64,000 nt of DNA from Gracilariopsis chorda (lineage: Eukaryota; Rhodophyta; Florideophyceae; Gracilariales; Gracilariaceae): contig NBIV01000199.1 of NCBI GenBank assembly GCA_003194525.1, forward strand, positions 1 through 64,000. The letters run 5' to 3'. A model generated the notes under the pieces. That model did not search any database and was not told where the DNA came from. It saw only the letters and a list, made by a program, of their open reading frames with translations. Shown in pieces: positions 11,108-23,700 of this stretch; positions within the stretch are counted from its first letter, which is position 1; each line of letters begins with the position of its first letter. A program made the position numbers and the translations under genes.

Positions 11108-13600
11108 ATATGCTTTGGATATTCTTAGTGCTCGCAAAGACAGTTCAGAGTACAATGTGCACATTCTTAATCAGATGCAGAAGTTTATATCTTCGGATGC
11201 TTTTCTACTATATGCGAAGCTTCCTAGCGCCGGTGGAGTGGATGGTGCTATGCAGCAGTTATGTGAAGATTGTAATTTTACGCGTATAGAATGGAACATG
11301 CAAATGGATGATAGCGGTCCACGCCTCTTTTGCTGGCTTATGGGAACATGCCAGTCTTATACTGGATACAAAAGAAGAAGTCTTTATTGCGAATGTTTGC
11401 ATTGCTAATCATTTGCGTGAGTACGTCCTCTTCATCTGTAGAGCGAAGCTTCAGCGCTCAGAAGCGGATATGAACGTCAATTCGAAACCGTCTCCACCTG
11501 GAAAAGGTAAAGAAGATGGTCTTCTGTGCATTAAAAAATGCCATTTTTAACTCACTTATCGCCCCTTGTCAGGGTACAAAAGAACCTCATCAACACAAAC
11601 CAGGAACGGCTCGGAGCTTCTGCGACAACAGGGGAATGGATGGGACTGATGAGTTTATTAGTCATGCAGGTGAGGAGCTATCAGATGGTGAAGAATTAGA
11701 AGGGTGTTGGATTGGGAAGTAATCAACGATGATTATTTGCCACTTTTGGATGTAGTGGAGATGGAAGCCATTCTCGAAGCATAGAAGCCGCAGTTTATTG
11801 TGGTGTCGTTTTTGGATAGATAATCTCTCTCTAGAGGTTTATTTCTTTTGTAGTTGGTCAATTCATCGCAAATCTATGCTCATCCCATGCCGTCTTGATT
11901 AAAACCATCACAAGGACATGTTCCGGATCTCCCAAAAGGTCAACCAACCCGTCTTATTGATTTATTCTATTCGCTGTTCTAATGTTAGTGCTTTATCGTC
12001 GTACATATCTACAACAGGGCAGTACGATTGGGTGTGGTGGGCGGGATGACATTGTGCTTTGGACGAGAGAGAGACGGTTGTGAGGTGAGAACGGGTTGAA
12101 CCTCGTCATCGGAAAGTTTGTCGATGCCCCAATCATCTTCCTCAGACAAGTCTCGGGTATCGCTTTGCGTGGGATGGTTATGTAGACGGTAAAGCTTTAA
12201 GAGTTAATTTGAAAGATGGGCAAGAACACTAATCGACTGGAAACGTAGTGCTTCCATTGAGGATGAAGAATGTAAGGGTGTGCGGAATGTGGTAGTTTGG
12301 CGGAGCATGGTTTGCGTTTCTTTTGCAGGAAGCTATTAACCATGTTGCGTTCCAGATCTACCAACGGTACGTATCTATAGTTTAACTCTACCAATGCTCT
12401 TTCATCTTCCGCAACACTCCAAAACTTACAAATGTCCCTCTCCTTTTGAAGCCAAAACAAAAGTTGAAAAAAAAATGATTCCCAGTTCCAAACATGCAGC
12501 GGATTGCACAATGTCTAAAGGAGGAGATTAAAGGCAAGATGGGGTAGCAAAGGCTGGAAGTTGATTGGAGGCAATTGAACTCCTTTCGGACGGGTTTCGA
12601 GAGAAACGGCGCTCATTAGGACGTGCCCAGCGCAGACGATCTTTGGCGCGTGGGAATTTGAAATGAAGTGGGCGCGTGGAAGAAGGATATGACTTTTACG
12701 TGTCGCCCTGTTTGTCCTTGTTGAAGAACCATCGCAAATGATGGTAGTGTTTCTATGGGGCGCAAGGGGGGGAGGTTGGGACGGTATCGTAAGTGACTGA
12801 ATCGGACTCCACGCATAGGGAATAAGTTGAGGAGAAGCAGGAGGGTAAGGAGAACGGGGAAGAGGCGAAGGATAGAACGGAGAGCAAATGCAAAGAAAGA
12901 GGCTGATGTGAGACGGCAGATTTGAAGTAGTGCAGCGAAGAGGAGAACTGAGATGGCCAGCGAGATGTAGAGGGCGATGATTGGGAAGGCGTCATGCCGA
13001 GGGCATCAAAGTGGAAGTGAAGACCTCATGATGAAGGTGAAGTTGACAACGACAAAACACGCCAGCGCTATACAATGGGTTGTGTCAATTAAATTTTGGT
13101 GCGTCAACTTGACACTGTGAAGCTGACGTAACAGAATTTTGGTTCTACCAAACAGTTTTAAGTACGTCGGTAATTCAAGCAACTGACAAGTAGCATTGTA
13201 TAAGACGAAGATGTCTTCTGACTATCCTGCGCAGCAGTACGTCAACGTGGTACATGCTGTACAGCGATTGGGTTTTCTCAAAGGTTGTAATACAACCTTT
13301 CAAAAGATTCAAAAGGGCCGGCCATGTAACGAAGTCATGGCAGAAACTCAAAAATTTCTTGCGCAACCCTATAAGTTTTGGAAGCGAAGAAACATGGCTT
13401 ATGAGGAGAAAGAAAATATGAAGCAAGACATTCTTAAACATAAACCAAGGAATTGTTCCTCACAACACCCTACCAGACGTGATAAAACTTCAAACAAAAG
13501 GTCCTAATCGTGGGCTTGAAGTGGTGGGAGAGGTAAACAATACTATTTAATGCAAACGTGCTCACCATCTACCTTTTTCATGTGATGTATCTGTTTCTGA
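11108..13600. other. Unassigned DNA between the Copia array and the old Gypsy relic
   Basis: Several short open frames on the plus strand (about 11108-11722 and 13196-13507) have gene-like composition in part but no motif I recognise. The first is cut by the Copia array, so it could be an interrupted host gene or older element. The plus frame at 13196-13507 lies just upstream of a Gypsy protease remnant and could be its gag, but nothing diagnostic supports that. I see no RNA gene. Confidence 0.4.
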
Positions 13601-16260
13601 TGGCACAAAATGCATTAAGGCTTTAGGTATTTGCGATGATGGTAGCGACAGCAGCATCGTTTCTCCGAAGCTCGCTAAGACAGCAGCTTTGCATTGGAAA
13701 AATCTCAGAAACAACGCCTTCGATGCTGACAGCAGCATTCGAAGTAGATGCGCAACCAACGAAGTTCGAATTTTGTAGATCGTGGACACTACCCCGAACA
13801 AAACTTCATTTATCATCAGGGCAACTGGCAGTGATTACTTGAACGTTTGTATTCGCTGATGATGATTTAGCTTGGGAAGATCCCGTTATCGGCCTTCCGA
13901 TTCTCGGACATCTCCTAGTTCATAGAAGAGCACTATTGGAGCAAACTCGTGCAGCGCTAGATGGTGCAGATTGTACCAACATCTTAGATCCAGTGTCGTG
14001 CACGAATGGTGAAGCGGTTAGTCCAATGATGATAGCCCGTCTAAACACCGAGAAGTCAGATCGATCTGCTGCCCGTTCTGGCAAATCTCGCGTATATTGC
14101 TATCAGACAAGAAAGCAAGAAAGTCCGTTCTCAGATGCTTTTCTTCTGGATATGGTCGACCTTGATCAGCACGAAGACGTTTGCTCTGCCGACAAGCACA
14201 TGGTGGACACTGCAATCTCAATGGTCTTCCAGATTACGCTAATCATACTTGCGGTGCAAATTACAAGCTCATGATATTTTCGCACCTCTTTCTTTTCTGG
14301 ATTACCAGCCTGCATACAGCAACTGGAAATACAGCTGACAGGGGATTAAAAATCAGTCAAAGTACCCTTGCAAAACCATTCTCAGGAATAGCAAAAGCTC
14401 TTATCATCGCTCGCCCAGAAACTGATTCAGCATGGTTTAGCATACACAAACCCAACTTCCCCCTGAGCATCTGCCCTGTCGCTTGTTTCAAAACCAGGAC
14501 CAGCCAGGTTCCATTTCACTGTTCACCTCCGCACGGTTAATAAGTATACTATACGCCACCAATATCCGATGCCCAACATGGAACATGAACTCACCAAACT
14601 CTCTGGTTCCCATTACTTTGTTTCTTACAATCTATCACATGGGTACTGGCAGCTTCCAATCGACGAGAAATCTCAAGTATTTCAATACTTTATTATACCA
14701 GAGGGCATATACTCTCCAACTCGTGTGTTAAACGGCACCACTAATGCTGATAATTACTTGCAGTCACCCATATCAGAAGTAGTCCCATCCTCTCTGCACG
14801 GTAGTACTTTGTACTGGCTAGACGACATAATACTCCGTATAGCAACAATCGAAAAACGGTTGGCCATTTTGTATACTATTTTCCAAATCTGTTCAGAATA
14901 CAATATCAAAACCCATCCTGCAAAGTGTATTTTGTTGCATCGACTACCATGTGGTGTGATCGTCTCATATCTGATGAAGGAGTTCGATTTGATCGACGTT
15001 GACTAGATGGTCTTCTGTCAATGGCCATCCCACAAACACGGCCATACCTTCAGCCATTCTTTTGCTTATTACAATGCGTGAAAAATTGCCATTCATGAGT
15101 TTAAGTCGTTAGTCTCTCCGCTCCATGAATTTATGGAACGATTCTACAAGCAGGGCGGTTAGAGGACAGAAACGGCTGTTGCTTGCATTTCTTTGATCTC
15201 CGCTGGATGGTACGCTGAGGAACTGCATGCTTTTCAAACTTGCAAATATGCACTAGCTGCACAAATAACTTTGAACCACAGCGAATACTCCAAGCGGTTT
15301 TGTATTTATACACACGGATCTGACTTCTTTTGGTCTCCAATTGTTGCTCAAGTTCCACCCCAACACCTGATCAAACAACATTCAGAACAGAGACACCAAC
15401 CGTTACATTCCTTTTTGGACCTTTCAACACCACACAGCTTGGTTTGTGGGTTTTAGAAAATGAAGCATCTGCCGTTCTTGCGATAGTAGAAAAGTTATAC
15501 TGGCTGGCAGCACCACCAGAAGGTTTTGAATTGTATACCGATCACAACAACCTAATTTTTCTTTTCGATCCGCTTTCAGAGGTTCCGGATTTATCGCAGA
15601 CGTCTTTTCGAAAGTTACTACGTTCTGCTGTGCATCTGAGCATTTAAAACTACACCTGTTTTCATGTCCGTAGCACGGAAAAACATTGGGCCGGTATGCT
15701 CGGGGGATGGTCTGCACCTTGCACCGTTCGTCACACCGTTCGTCGAATTGTCAATTTTCCGAAGCTTTCATTGTCCAGTGGACCGGAATTTCTTTGGCCA
15801 TTTAGCGAGTAAATTGCCGAAACACAAATGAAATATGCTGCTGTCCGTGTGACGCATTTTACTAAGGTTGGGGACCTATGGAAGAACCCTAACTCTGCCA
15901 CATAGATAACAGTTGATGCTTCTGACATTCAACGTCGCCTGTGTATCATTGCAAACGCCTGACCTAGCGGTCATCGTGGGCAAGTTGCAACGGAGCAAAC
16001 ACTGCGTCAATTGTACTCTTGGAAAACCATCCCCCCAGACATCCGCTCTTTTATTCGTGCTTGGATTCATTGCCTTTGAACAAGAGGTGGTACCAAGATT
16101 TCTCGCCCGTATAGACGCACTGGAACTGGTATGAAGCCAAAACATTTGTTACAGTGTGATTAAATCGAATTTGGTCCTCGTCACGCAGGCGAGAAGTATG
16201 TGTTGATGTTACAAGACGATCATTATGAAAACAACCAATTGGAAACGGCCTTCGGCCGTG
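13600..16260 (+). pseudogene. pol: Degenerate Ty3/Gypsy-type pol (protease, RT, RNase H, integrase relics)
   Basis: Pieces of one polyprotein follow in the expected order on the plus strand. A retropepsin-like motif (CDDGSDSSIVSPKLAK) lies at about 13633-13680. An RT fragment at 14569-15006 keeps SYNLSHGYWQLPIDEKSQ and WLDDI (the YxDD position reads WLDD). An RNase H fragment at 15190-15650 keeps a DHNNL motif. An integrase zinc-finger/core scrap ends with GEKYVLMLQDDH at about 16190-16230. Frameshifts and stops occur throughout. The family resembles divergent Gypsy lineages known from stramenopiles and algae, and differs clearly from the intact chromovirus downstream. Confidence 0.75.
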
Positions 16261-16410
16261 GGCGGCGCTGCGCGCCGCGTTGGTTTTGTAGCTTTGTGTA
16301 TTTAGTAACGTTCGGAGGCTCTCCGAGCACTTTGCTCGCTTGCGCTCGCAATAGCGCTCGTAGGACCACGGGGTGCCGCGGCGCCGAGAGTATGTGGAGC
16401 CGTTAGGGTT
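16240..16410. repeat. GC-rich patch of back-to-back short palindromes
   Basis: Perfect short inverted repeats follow each other: CGGCC-TTC-GGCCG, GCGGCGC-TGC-GCGCCGC, CGGAG-GCT-CTCCG, GAGCA-CTT-TGCTC and TTGCG-CT-CGCAA. It begins right where the integrase relic loses similarity. No coding signal is evident. Confidence 0.75.
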
Positions 16411-16567
16411 TTTGTTTAGGTGCCTAAATCTGCAGTGCTAGCCAATGATGAGAAAGCGCGACACGTTGCTTTGTGTAACTGGGTGGCACTGCAGTCATTA
16501 TGGGAGTGCCAGCCAGTAAGCAGGAAGCTTTGCTGCTGCTGCTGCTGAATTTTTTAAATGGTAGGGG

Positions 16568-16637
16568 GGCGTTGCGCCAAATGGGCATTTTGCACGCGTA
16601 AACGGGGGCGTGCAAAGCGAATTTTTGGCGCAACGCC
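16568..16637. repeat. Fold-back element (14-bp perfect arms)
   Basis: GGCGTTGCGCCAAA at 16568-16581 is perfectly complementary to 16624-16637, and inside it TTTGCACGC (16589-16597) pairs with GCGTGCAAA (16608-16616). The nested arms make one hairpin of about 70 nt. A related core (TTGCACGC/GCGTGCAA) recurs in the hairpin at 51230-51260. It is a candidate miniature fold-back transposon. Confidence 0.75.
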
Positions 16638-16639
16638 TC

Positions 16640-17611
16640 CATTCAATCAAGAACATCCCCCTCATAGAGGAACAAATACTTATAATGGAGAGATGGTTTT
16701 TTTAATTCCCCGATACGTCAGCAGAAAATGCTGTGCATGCGAGTATTGCTTGGTGTGCAACGATCAATATTTCAAATGTCGTGATGTAAGATGGCCCAAC
16801 CCATTTTTGGAATGAAACGTTAGGCTTTGTTTGCAACGGGCTTAAAGTTCCTCATCAATTTACCATTTCGTATTGCGCATGGAGTAAAAGTGCAGTCTAG
16901 CGATTAACAAAGAAGCTGCTTCGAGTACTCCGTGCTATTCTGTCCGGGTTGCAGTTCGATCTCACCGAATGGCCCAATCTACTCCCAATCATGCAAACAA
17001 TTCTCAACAATTCTGCTTCTCGCCACCATGGCAATGTAGCTTCCATAACCACTTTTGCTGGCATGATGCCTACAGCTCATATCAACATTTGCAAATACCA
17101 CTAAACTCCAAACAAACACCTAAACCTACACAATAGGACAAACATTCAAAGAGCTACAGCCGCACTAGCACCCTGACAGCAGTTAAAGATCTTGACTTTA
17201 GACATGTATCCAAGTCACGCCGTGGACGTCTCCGTAATATGCTACAAAAGTGGGAGAATCCAGGACTTGACAAACGGAGAGAGCGACACGCTTGCATACA
17301 ATAGGGCGTCGCAAAAAACTGCACTTGCTGCAAGTTGGTCATTCTGCAGCGGGGCTCTCGTACCCGCTGCAGAACGACAAACGCTGATATTCAGTCAGTT
17401 ACAAGTAACCAACTCTCCTTTTACGAATATCAGACCCAACCCACCTCTATCTAGCTAGCGTCTCCTCAGCTGTTCCACATTACTAACCCCAATAACATGC
17501 ACTGCGATATCTTACGGTATGAAACCTGACACAAAACTGTTTGTTATGCTCTTTGTTCTCGGTACTATGTGGTGGAATACAAATATGTTTCGTTTGAACA
17601 GTTTACGCTCT
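16640..17611. other. No recognisable gene
   Basis: Only short, overlapping, unconserved frames on both strands. I see no motif. This is the sequence into which the chromovirus inserted; the interrupted sequence resumes at 27572. Confidence 0.5.
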
Positions 17612-17616
17612 TTAAC
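17612..17616. repeat. Target-site duplication TTAAC (left)
   Basis: TTAAC directly precedes the 5' LTR and is repeated directly after the 3' LTR at 27567-27571. It fixes both element ends. Confidence 0.9.
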
Positions 17617-18445
17617 TGTAGTGCAACGCCTTCAGGGAGGGATTCTTGGTACTTGAACGCTTTCCCGATATTATCGGTTGTGTAGTGTGTATATGAACTA
17701 CGCCCCACTATGGTGGATATGGGCACGTGGGACACGGTTTTGGGTCAATTGGCGGTTGGCCACAGTAGTGGATGTTGCCACGAAATGTGGAGTATTTTAG
17801 TTAATATTATTTGTTATTTTCACACCCATTTCTGGGAAGCTAGTACTTAGTGCGACGGCGCACTGCCGTCGCACCAGTAAACCTTCCCCAACAAGGGACC
17901 CCAACCTCGGGAATTGGCTCTAGTTGTTACCGCTTGCGCGCGTGCTCTACTCCTCCTTGGAGGGAAACGCCGTGAACCACGAGACATCTAACCCCCTTGC
18001 ACATCTAAAGAAGCCCATCCTTGGGAGTATAGTTGTTCCAATCACATTGGTGTTTCGCCCTGTATAGGGATTCCTGTTCACCGGCATTGCCGTATCTGTT
18101 CGTCGCTTTCGCGACTCACTTCGTCCTGCCTTCCTCCTCTTCGCCCTTCCTTTTTCCCCTTCTTATAGGGTAGCACCTCCGGCTATCCGCGGCCCTCGTG
18201 TGCGCATCCGCTCACACACCCCCACTTACGTGGAAACATACCTCTACTGAGGATCACACCCCGCTCACGCGGATACCGATTCTTCGCCTTCACCTCCCTG
18301 CGCGAGTCGCGACAGGTGTCCCTGGTCTTACAAACCGGCTTCGCCCTGACACCTCTGGGAGGGCTCTACCCAACTGGGTTCACCTCGTGAGAGGAAGATC
18401 CCGAAAGTCTTTCGGTGTTTTTCCCCTTTGGGGCATTGCACCACA
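17617..18445 (+). repeat. Chromovirus 5' LTR (829 bp)
   Basis: Starts TGTAGTGC and ends CACCACA; aligned end to end with 26736-27566. It contains a strong stem (GCGACGGC and GCCGTCGC around 17851-17871) and many smaller stems such as CCGAAAG-T-CTTTCGG near its end. A non-ATG open frame crosses its 3' part in both LTRs, but I do not consider it a gene. Confidence 0.93.
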
Positions 18446-18448
18446 AAG

Positions 18449-18461
18449 TGGTCTCCCGACC
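18449..18461 (+). other. Primer-binding site
   Basis: TGGTCTCCCGACC begins three bases after the 5' LTR. The initial TGG is what pairs with the CCA end of a primer tRNA. I cannot name the tRNA without a search. Confidence 0.7.
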
Positions 18462-18550
18462 TAGAATCGGTTTTTGTTTTCCCTTTTACGAGGTTTGTTT
18501 TTATTTACCGGAAGTTCCGTGATCGTTTCCCGTCGTAACGGTATTTTCTC

Positions 18551-20723
18551 ATGTCGAGAAATCCCTCCGATGCGGAGCCAGTGGTTACGCGTAGTCGCTC
18601 CCGCGACAACGCAGACACTTCCGAAGTTCGGTTCGTACCCCGTATCTCTATACGGACAAGTTCCAGCCGTACTGGCGCCGCCTCATCGCGGAATGATACC
18701 CCCGACCAGGAACCCCGGAACCTCCTTTCGCCTTCGTTATCACCCCCGCAGGGGAATGCAGCATCGACTCCGGCTGTTGCCGCAGTGCCCCAGGCACCCC
18801 GGCCTGCTCCCGCTGTCGCGGCTTCAAGTCCCCGTGGAACGGGCGATAACAACCCCCAAGGGACTTCCCTGGAATCCCAGGTCCGCGCTCTGTGGACTGC
18901 CCATGACATCCTTGTAGGGGAACTAAATTCGCTCCAAGAGGTGGTCTCGGCAACCCCCGTAAAGGAGGTCGCCGAGGAACTCCGTATTTTACGGTCTGAC
19001 GTCAACTCCGTGTTGGAGAGTTTGGGAGAACCCGCCACCTTCATTGAAGGAGTTGAAGCCCGATTTGATCGGATTGGTGCCCACCTGGAGACGCTGGAGC
19101 AGTTCGTCCTCATGGACAAACCATCCCCAGATGATCCGGTAAACGAGGCATCGCATAACGACCAGCTTGCTGGGAAGAAGAAACGCCGTCATCGACGGAA
19201 ACACCACCGAAAATATTCGGACTCCGATTCTTCGACATCGTCGGACTCATCCCGAAACCATTCGGTTAGCTCGAGCTCCTCGGACTCCGACTCGGAGGAC
19301 GAGAAGCGAGGCTACTCCTCCCGCTCGAAGCGGTCATCGGCCACTGAAGGTGTGGTCCGAACCCGCCAGAAGGGGAGAACACACCCCGGTCTACGGAATT
19401 GAAACCGACAAACCCGGATTACCGGAAGCTTTTATCATACCGGTACTACCGGCTCGAAGATTCGTCACTTGGACGTACGCCCCGTGGTACGGGAAAGGTG
19501 CGAGAATTCATTAAGCGAATGCAGCTCTCGCTCCGCAACCAGTATTTTACTGGAGAGGATCCGGTCCTAGTACTGGATTTCTTATCCCGCTTTGTAGCGG
19601 AGGCCGATATCCTCGTTATGAATGAGGGACAAGCCTATTTGGCTTTACCGTATTTCCTACGGGGAGTGGCGGAGGACCAATACACCTCTGTCAGAGGATC
19701 TTCTCGCGCCTCCGAGGGAGGAGTTACTTCCTGGCTGGAGGCTGTGCAGTATCTTCTGCGCTCCTAAGCCACCAACACCGCTATTCAGAAGGCTATCCTC
19801 GCTTTGCGAGATACACGCCAGCGTGCTGGAGAGACCGAGACCGATTACTCGGTGCGCCTTAACAAGGCTTTCCACAGATGTGGTAACGTATACCCCGCTG
19901 GGGAGCGCAGTACCATGTTCATTGATGGTCTTGACCGGGCAATCCGGAGTTTAGTTATGCGCTATCGGGAGGACAAGCGGAGGATCACCTACCTCGAGCT
20001 GGTCCAACACGCCCGAGTGAAAGGGAATGCACTTCGTGCAAGAACTCCGAACAATCGGTCTAAATCCGCCAAGGCGTTGTTGTTAGAAAGCGAAGCTTCC
20101 TCACTCCCGCTCACTGCGCATGGGAACCCTGGACAGGGATTTGATACCGTGCATTTGGCGCAGGAGGATGGTGTGTCGATACCGACCAGTGATTTACCGT
20201 CAACGACGGAGATGACCCGTGATGCGGGAACGGAAGACCCCGTTTTGTACGGTGGTAACAGTCGGGTTCAACCCCAACGACTCCCGTTTTCAAACGGTCA
20301 ATCCCGTTATCAACGGCCTGGATGAACTGACACCCCCCTGCGGTTCGCTTCTCCGATACTCGGAATAATAATCCGCGTGTCGCGGTATTGGCTCTCATTT
20401 GCCACCTGTGCTATGCCCATGGCCATACCTCCCCTCAGTGTATTTGTTCACTGAAGGATATGGCCAAGTTAGTGGCAAATTATGAGGCCCTCACTCCAGA
20501 GGAGCAACGTTCCGTCCCGATGGCTTCCTACCTCCGTGCTAAAACGGACTTTTCCCATGGCCTGCCACAGACCCCGCGTGCGCGGCAAGCTTCATACACC
20601 CCGATTCGGGAGATCACGCAACCATCCGTTGCAACCCCCGCTTATGCGGATAGAAACCCCCGTAAACGGGATGAAGCACTCGTTGTCGAGGAAACCAACC
20701 CACCGCCGAAGGCGGAAAACTAA
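18551..20723 (+). pseudogene. gag: Chromovirus gag (two frame breaks, one stop)
   Basis: ATG at 18551 is the first after the PBS. Frame 1 (to 19402) has a Pro/Ala-rich N-terminus, a heptad-like helical stretch (about residues 115-190), and then a lysine/arginine block followed by a Ser/Asp-rich, RS-like run. Near 19400 the frame shifts into the capsid part (19399-20325), which contains an in-frame TAA at 19765-19767 and otherwise stays open. A second shift near 20325-20388 brings in a canonical CX2CX4HX4C zinc knuckle (CHLCYAHGHTSPQC) at about 20400-20441, and the frame ends at TAA 20721-20723. Gag would form the particle and bind element RNA. Confidence 0.85.
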
Positions 20724-20732
20724 CTGAGGGAG

Positions 20733-20748
20733 TCTCCCCTTTGGGAGA
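20733..20748 (+). promoter_or_regulatory. Hairpin just after gag stop, possible frameshift stimulator
   Basis: TCTCCC-CTTT-GGGAGA forms a perfect 6-bp stem 9 nt after the gag stop. The pol frame is -1 relative to the zinc-knuckle frame and is open upstream through the overlap, and the sequence GGAAAAC lies at the end of gag. The geometry fits -1 frameshifting, but hairpins are so common in this element that this could be coincidental. Confidence 0.35.
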
Positions 20749-23700
20749 GGCGTCCTCAAGAACGAAGCTGTTGGCGCCGGAGGCGTCCTCAAGAACGAAG
20801 CTGTTGGCGCCGGAGGCGTCCTCGCCTCGCTCCCCGGTGAAAGTCCTCTCGAGGAAAGACACCGCTGACGCGGACTCTGCGCACCTTGGTGTGTTGCGTC
20901 GCCCGTGGATACGGAGTAAAAATGCCTGGATTCCCGGTAGATTCTTGGTCTTGGCCAAGCGCAATTATAAGGTCTATGCCGACCTTGGCCTTGATCCCCA
21001 GTTTATGGTGAGGTTTCTCACCGTCCTGGATACAGGTGCAGGCCCCAACTTTGTTGTGGAATCATTGGTACCCCCGCTTGTGTGGTCTCGTATCCGCTCT
21101 GACGCGGTCCCCGACATTTCGGATGCGAACAACAATCTGTAACAAACGGTGGGCACAGTGGATCTCGTCGTGAGACTCGGTACCTCTGTGGTGAAGTTGG
21201 ACTTCATCGTTTGCCGTTCACTGGCAGCACCAGTCATACTGGGATGTGATTACTGCGACAGATTTGTCGACGCAATCAGGCCCCGCCTCAGGCGTGTAGA
21301 ACTTGACGACGGATCGTCGGTTCCGATTGTTCGCCGCCCGCTAAAGCGGTCCTCTTGGAAACAAGTTCCGCTCTCTGCTACGCAGGAACCACCGCCCGCG
21401 TCCCGCGAGTCCACCAAGCCCCGCGTCGCTGCCTCCGTTTCTATACCGGCTGAGTCCCAAGTCTGGGTGCCGGTAAATTCCCGTCAACACGGTCTTTGGG
21501 TTATACAACCCCTCGCCTCGCTGTACGAGAAATCCCAGCTTGCGCTGGCTAATGGAATTGTCTCCATTTCCCCGGATGTTCCTCTCCGGATATTGGTTGC
21601 CAACCTTGGCAAACACCCCCAGTATCTGGTCAAACACCAAGTAGTTGGGAGTGTAACCCCCCATCCTATGGGATTGCTGCCAACAAAGATGACAGCCGCC
21701 GATGTACTCGGAGTTACCACCTCTTTTGAGGAGTTCGCCCCGCCGTCCGAAGACGTCAAGTCTAAGGAGGGGGAGGAAACCGCTACTTCAGCGTCGAACA
21801 TACCGAGTAACTCGGAATTGCGAACCACACCTGTTCCACAGGACAATGCTCCATCGAGCAACGACCGGATTGATCCGGATAAAGCACTTGAAGCGCTGGA
21901 CTTCAGCCACGTGCCAGAGTCGCACCGCGACAAACTCCGTACTATGTTACGGGAATTCACCACAATATGGGATGGCTCGCTTAACGAGATTAATGCAACG
22001 GAACACCGGATCGATTTGATCCCCGGTGCGCGATCGGTTGCACAACCCCCTTACAGGGCAGGTCCGAAAGCTCGGGAAGAGGATCAGTCCCAAGTGGACA
22101 AGATGCTCCGCGCAGGTGTGATTGAGCCCGCTCAATCACCCTGGGCATCCCCAGTTGTACTGGCTTTAAAGGCCGACGGAACCTGGACGTTCTGTGTCGA
22201 CTACCGCCGGCTCAATGCCGTGAATGTTAGGAACACGTACCCTATCCCTCGCATGGACGAGTGCATTCACTCCCTTGGAGACGCCACCGTGTTCACGGCC
22301 CTTGATGCCAATTGGGGATATTGGCAAGTACCTGTCAGACAGGAGGATCGCGACAAAACCGCATTCATTTGCCAAGCAGGAACGTACCGCTTCAAGCGGA
22401 TGCCATTTGGGTTTACCAACGCTCCCGCCACCTTTCAGCGTGCAGTAGTTATTCTACTCAACCGCTTTAAGTGGCGGAGTTGTCTGGTCTACCTTGATGA
22501 TATTATCATCTTCTCCAACTCGTTGGACGACCATCTCACTCACATCCGAGACGTGCTGACCGTACTCCGCGATGCGGGAATTACCCTCAAGTTGAGGTAA
22601 TGCGAGTTTTTCACAGATACTGTGAAGTACCTGGGTCACATTATCCGTCCTGGACGGTTAGCGATCGAGAAAGCTCGAGTCAAATCCCTCGTTGAGGCGA
22701 AAGAACCCCGTACTCAAACGGAACTGCGCTTCTTTTTGGGGCTGGTCAACGTCTATCGACGGTTTATCCCAAACTTTTCGGATACTGCAGCGCCCCTAAA
22801 CGCGTTGTTGCGAAAGGGGAACCCCCCAAAACTGGGAACATTTACGCGCGAGCAATCGGAAGCTTTTAACTCCTTGAAGGAGGCTGTCACATCAGCACCA
22901 ATCCTACATCTCCCAAAACTTGGGTTGCCATACTCCGTAGATACGGACTCGAGCGACTACCAAGTCGGGTGTGCTCTTTTTCAAACCACCCCCGAGGGGG
23001 AACGACATCCAATTGGTTATTGGTCGCGATCAGTCAATGTTCATGAGCGGAACTACTCCGTATCGGAGAAAGAGTGCCTCGCCGTCGTATGAGCGATGAC
23101 CACTCTGCGCCCCTACCTTATGGGAGTTCACTTCACCGTGTACACGGATCATTCCTCATTGAGGTGGTTGATGAATGTCTCCGACCCGTCGGGACGCCTC
23201 ATGCGCTGGAGACTCCGCCTCGCGGAATATGACTTTCAAGTCATTTATAAAAAGGGTGCGCAGAACACCCAGGCCGACGCTTTGTCGCGGTTACCCACAA
23301 GTGGGAAAGCACTCCCAACAGAGGATGATGAAGTCCCATGTTTCATGGCTATAGACCCGGATGATCCGGAATATGCCGTCGAGGCTAGGCCAGAAAACTG
23401 GGACGAGGATGCTGATTTTGACGAACTACTCGCATCGCGAGATAAATCAGAGAACCCGTTACCGGGAAACTTTGTACCGGTATCACCAGAAGAAATGATC
23501 CGAGAAAAATTCGGCGACCCATTCTGTACGAGAATTCGTGCCCGTATCAACGGCGGTGAAGATCTCCCTTTCGGGGTAAACGACAAAGGCTACCTCGTAA
23601 GGAAGGTCGAAGCCCGCCCACAGATCGTGGTACCTCATTCCCTGCAGTCGCGGGTGTTACATCTATCACACTACGCCCCCATTGGAGGTCACCCAGCTCG

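Noticed and set aside
18198..18464. An 88-codon frame present in both chromovirus LTRs
   Set aside because: No ATG start, Pro/Thr-rich, and conservation is explained by LTR identity.
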